A stretch of 7,523 nt of DNA from an uncultured Erysipelotrichaceae bacterium (GTDB lineage Bacteria; Bacillota_I; Bacilli_A; Erysipelotrichales; Erysipelotrichaceae), in the NCBI GenBank assembly GCA_902795905.1, contig CADBMY010000178.1:1-7523 (forward strand). The letters run 5' to 3'. Position 1 is the first letter of the stretch; every line of letters begins with the position of its first letter. The position numbers were made by a program, and so were the translations under genes. Below the pieces are notes generated by a model. The model was not told the origin of the DNA. It saw only the letters and a list, made by a program, of their open reading frames with translations, and did no database searches. This document shows, piece after piece, positions 5,681 to 7,523 of the stretch.

Positions 5681-6892
5681 ATGAAATACGATTTTACTTC
5701 AGTTATTGAGAGAGTAGACTCTATCGCAGCTGCGCCTGAGACATCAGGCTTCTTCAGACCTTTTACATTAAAGGAAGGCTTTGACAAGATTCCGATGTGG
5801 GTCGCAGATATGAACTTCCCGGCATGTCCTACAATTCCGGAAGCTCTGGTCAAGCGTGCTCAGCATTCCACATACGGCTACTTTGTACCGCCGCAGGAAT
5901 ACTATGATTCCATCATCAGATGGCATGAGAAGAGAAACGGTGTTACAGGCCTGACAAAAGAATGCATCGGTTATGAGAACGGTGTTCTCGGCGGTGTAGC
6001 TTCTGCACTCTCCGTACTCTGTGAGCAGGGTGATAACGTTCTGCTTCATTCTCCGACATATATTGGTTTCACAATGACACTGACCAATGCCGGTTATCAT
6101 ATTATTCACAGCCCGATGTACCAGGATGAAAACAATATCTGGCGTATGAACTATGAAGATATGGAAAAGAAGATCGTTGAGAACAAGATCCATACGGCTA
6201 TCTTCTGCAGCCCGCACAATCCTACAGGAAGAGTATGGGAGAAGGAAGAGCTCGATAAGGCTATGGCTATCTTCGAGAAACATGATGTCAAGATCATCGC
6301 TGACGAGATCTGGTCCGACATCATCCTGCCTGGACACAAGCACATCCCTACACAGTCTGTTAATGAATATGCAAAGCAGAATACAGTTGCTGTTTATGCA
6401 CCTTCCAAGACATTCAACCTTGCAGGTCTGATCGGTTCCTACCATATCATCTACAACAAGACTCTGCGTGAGCGTGTAGACAAGCAGGGAAGCCTGTCTC
6501 ACTACAACAGTATGAATGTTCTCTCCATGCATGCCCTGCTCGGTGCTTACAAGCCTGAGGGATATGAGTGGACAGATGAACTCTGCGAAGTCATTGACGG
6601 CAATATCAAGTATGCGTCTGACTACATCAAGAAACACTTTGAAGGTCTGACATTCTCTCAGCCTCAGGGCACATACATGCTGTATGTTGACTGCACAGGC
6701 TGGTGTGAGAAGCATGGCAAGACAGTAGACGATATTCTGGATCAGGCTTACAGCTATGGTGTTCTGTTCCAGGATGGCCGTCCGTTCAACTGCCCGAATA
6801 CGATCCGTATCAACTTCGCTCTGCCTCTGAGCCGTGTACAGGAAGCATTCGACAGACTTGACAAGTATGTCTTCAACAACACTGAGTGGTAA
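5681..6892 (+). CDS. patB: MalY/PatB family PLP-dependent C-S beta-lyase (aminotransferase class I/II fold)
   Basis: A 403-residue fold-type I PLP enzyme. Family members beta-eliminate cystathionine, cysteine or cysteine S-conjugates, giving a thiol or sulfide plus 2-aminoacrylate, which becomes pyruvate and ammonia. Visible marks: PMWVADMNFP (38-47), TYGYF (64-68), GYENGVLGGV (97-106), SPHNPTGRVW (177-186), ADEIWSD (207-213), APSKTFNLAGL (240-250) with PLP-binding Lys243, and the carboxylate-binding Arg376 in NTIRINFALP. Asp208 should contact the pyridine nitrogen. The segment between residues 10 and 32 differs from classical MalY, which has a single short linker before PMW; this fits a Bacillota subgroup. 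AAAGGAG (5668-5674) gives a good start, 27 bases after the DUF4003 gene. As last gene of the array it would feed 2-aminoacrylate to RidA. Transaminase activity cannot be excluded from sequence. Confidence 0.9.
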   Translation: MKYDFTSVIERVDSIAAAPETSGFFRPFTLKEGFDKIPMWVADMNFPACPTIPEALVKRAQHSTYGYFVPPQEYYDSIIRWHEKRNGVTGLTKECIGYENGVLGGVASALSVLCEQGDNVLLHSPTYIGFTMTLTNAGYHIIHSPMYQDENNIWRMNYEDMEKKIVENKIHTAIFCSPHNPTGRVWEKEELDKAMAIFEKHDVKIIADEIWSDIILPGHKHIPTQSVNEYAKQNTVAVYAPSKTFNLAGLIGSYHIIYNKTLRERVDKQGSLSHYNSMNVLSMHALLGAYKPEGYEWTDELCEVIDGNIKYASDYIKKHFEGLTFSQPQGTYMLYVDCTGWCEKHGKTVDDILDQAYSYGVLFQDGRPFNCPNTIRINFALPLSRVQEAFDRLDKYVFNNTEW

Positions 6893-6922
6893 TCATTCCG
6901 CTTATCGAATACTCCATTCCAT

Positions 6923-6950
6923 GAAAAAGGGTTCTTCGGAACCCTTTTTC
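6923..6950. terminator. Bidirectional intrinsic terminator with UUCG tetraloop
   Basis: GAAAAAGGGTTC (6923-6934) and GAACCCTTTTTC (6939-6950) form a perfect 12-bp stem. The loop is TTCG closed by a C-G pair, the extra-stable cUUCGg type. The A-tract and T-tract make it work on both strands. It ends the rightward operon 30 bases after the lyase stop. On the other strand it overlaps the last two bases of the histidinol-phosphatase stop codon, so it also ends that convergent gene. Confidence 0.9.
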
Positions 6951-7523
6951 AGTAGAAACTCTTCTTATGTCTGTCCGCAGCTTCGCGGATGTCGAAGTCT
7001 TCGATGATATTCAGGGAAAGACCTTCACCGATAGATAATGCTTTCTGCAGATAGATATCGGTCAGGAAGTCTCTTGGATCATGTGCATCGAGACCGATGA
7101 TCATCTTACAGCCTCTTTCCGCAAAGACTTCCAGGAAAGCACGGGAAGGATACGGATAGCGTATACCGTCTTCGTATGTCATCATCGGGCGGTGGACACC
7201 GGATCCGCAGTTGATCTCGAGCGGGATATCATACTTCAGTGAAATATCTGCGATCTTCTCTGCTGTTCTGTATACATGTTCATCGATGCGGGGATAGCGG
7301 AACAGGATCACATCCGGGTGGGCGATATACTCACAGAGACCGCGTGCACAGGCTTCCTCCAGGCTGTCTGCGTAGGCATTCAGGTGTTCCGGGGTCTTGC
7401 AGTTATATGAACTGGCATGCGTGATACCAAGGCTGTGCTGACCGAGGATCAGGTAGTCCATCTCTTCACGGTAGTACTGCAGGGTATCCCACTGATCGGG
7501 GTAGTATTCTACTTCCATACCGA
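6949..7523 (-). CDS. hisJ: PHP-family histidinol-phosphatase (HisJ/HisK type), 5' end cut by window
   Basis: The stop TGA is complementary to 6949-6951 and the frame stays open to the right edge, giving 190 complete sense codons. The in-frame ATG at 7518-7516 is internal: it is the Met of a GMEVEYYPD motif, which is mid-protein in this family, so about 80 N-terminal residues are missing. Counting from that Met, PHP metal-site motifs are visible: Glu2 in MEVEYYPD, LGQHSLG (His28), YIAHPDV (His67), LEINCGSGVHRP (100-111) and GLDAHDP with Asp144 and His146. The enzyme family converts L-histidinol phosphate to histidinol in histidine synthesis; related PHP phosphoesterases cannot be excluded. The gene is convergent with the operon and shares its terminator, so no functional link is implied. 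Confidence 0.85.
   Translation of the reverse strand, partial: GMEVEYYPDQWDTLQYYREEMDYLILGQHSLGITHASSYNCKTPEHLNAYADSLEEACARGLCEYIAHPDVILFRYPRIDEHVYRTAEKIADISLKYDIPLEINCGSGVHRPMMTYEDGIRYPYPSRAFLEVFAERGCKMIIGLDAHDPRDFLTDIYLQKALSIGEGLSLNIIEDFDIREAADRHKKSFY

Noticed and set aside
5768..6715. 315-codon open frame on the minus strand opposite the lyase gene
   Set aside because: It is antisense to a full-length MalY/PatB protein with all catalytic motifs; its product has no recognisable family features.
7516..7518. ATG as the true start of the minus-strand PHP gene
   Set aside because: The frame stays open to the edge, the preceding codon is Gly as in the family GxE motif, and about 80 N-terminal residues with the first PHP metal ligands would be missing.

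Overview
The window looks like a chromosomal segment of a low-to-mid GC member of the Bacillota (Firmicutes), plausibly a gut or oral anaerobe of the Erysipelotrichales type. The evidence is strong GGAGG-type ribosome binding sites, a near-consensus CcpA (cre) operator, and Bacillota-type families (DUF5058, DUF4003, a PF13303-like EIIC). The genus cannot be fixed from the sequence alone. There are no RNA genes, insertion sequences or CRISPR repeats.

Layout. At the left edge a YheO/DauR-like PAS-domain transcription regulator runs leftward and is cut by the window (1-419, minus). A 201-base divergent control region (420-620) holds an array of TGTGA/TCACA half-sites, a candidate promoter with a 13/14 cre site in its spacer, and a perfect 17-base dyad where transcription would begin. 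Seven genes then run rightward: ridA (621-1001), a DUF5058 membrane protein (1051-1764), a second polytopic membrane protein (1785-2510), an M19 membrane-dipeptidase-family enzyme (2586-3572), an EIIC-only PTS-like permease (3653-4663), a DUF4003 protein (4673-5653) and a MalY/PatB-type PLP C-S lyase (5681-6892). A hairpin without a U-tract lies before the dipeptidase gene. A terminator-like hairpin lies before the permease gene and may split the operon. A strong UUCG-loop terminator (6923-6950) ends the array and also serves the convergent, 5'-truncated PHP-family histidinol-phosphatase gene (6949-7523, minus).

How the genes may work together. The set reads as an uncharacterised, carbon-catabolite-controlled peptide or amino-acid scavenging locus. 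The two adjacent membrane proteins would bring in a substrate, the M19 enzyme would hydrolyse a dipeptide (family substrates include Cys-Gly-type and D-residue-containing dipeptides), and the PatB-type lyase would cleave a C-S bond, releasing a thiol or sulfide and 2-aminoacrylate. RidA would hydrolyse that reactive enamine to pyruvate and ammonia. The YheO-like protein would sense the substrate. The EIIC-DUF4003 pair is a tightly linked module with different codon choice and unknown cargo. The enzyme families are seen in the sequence; the pathway is inference.
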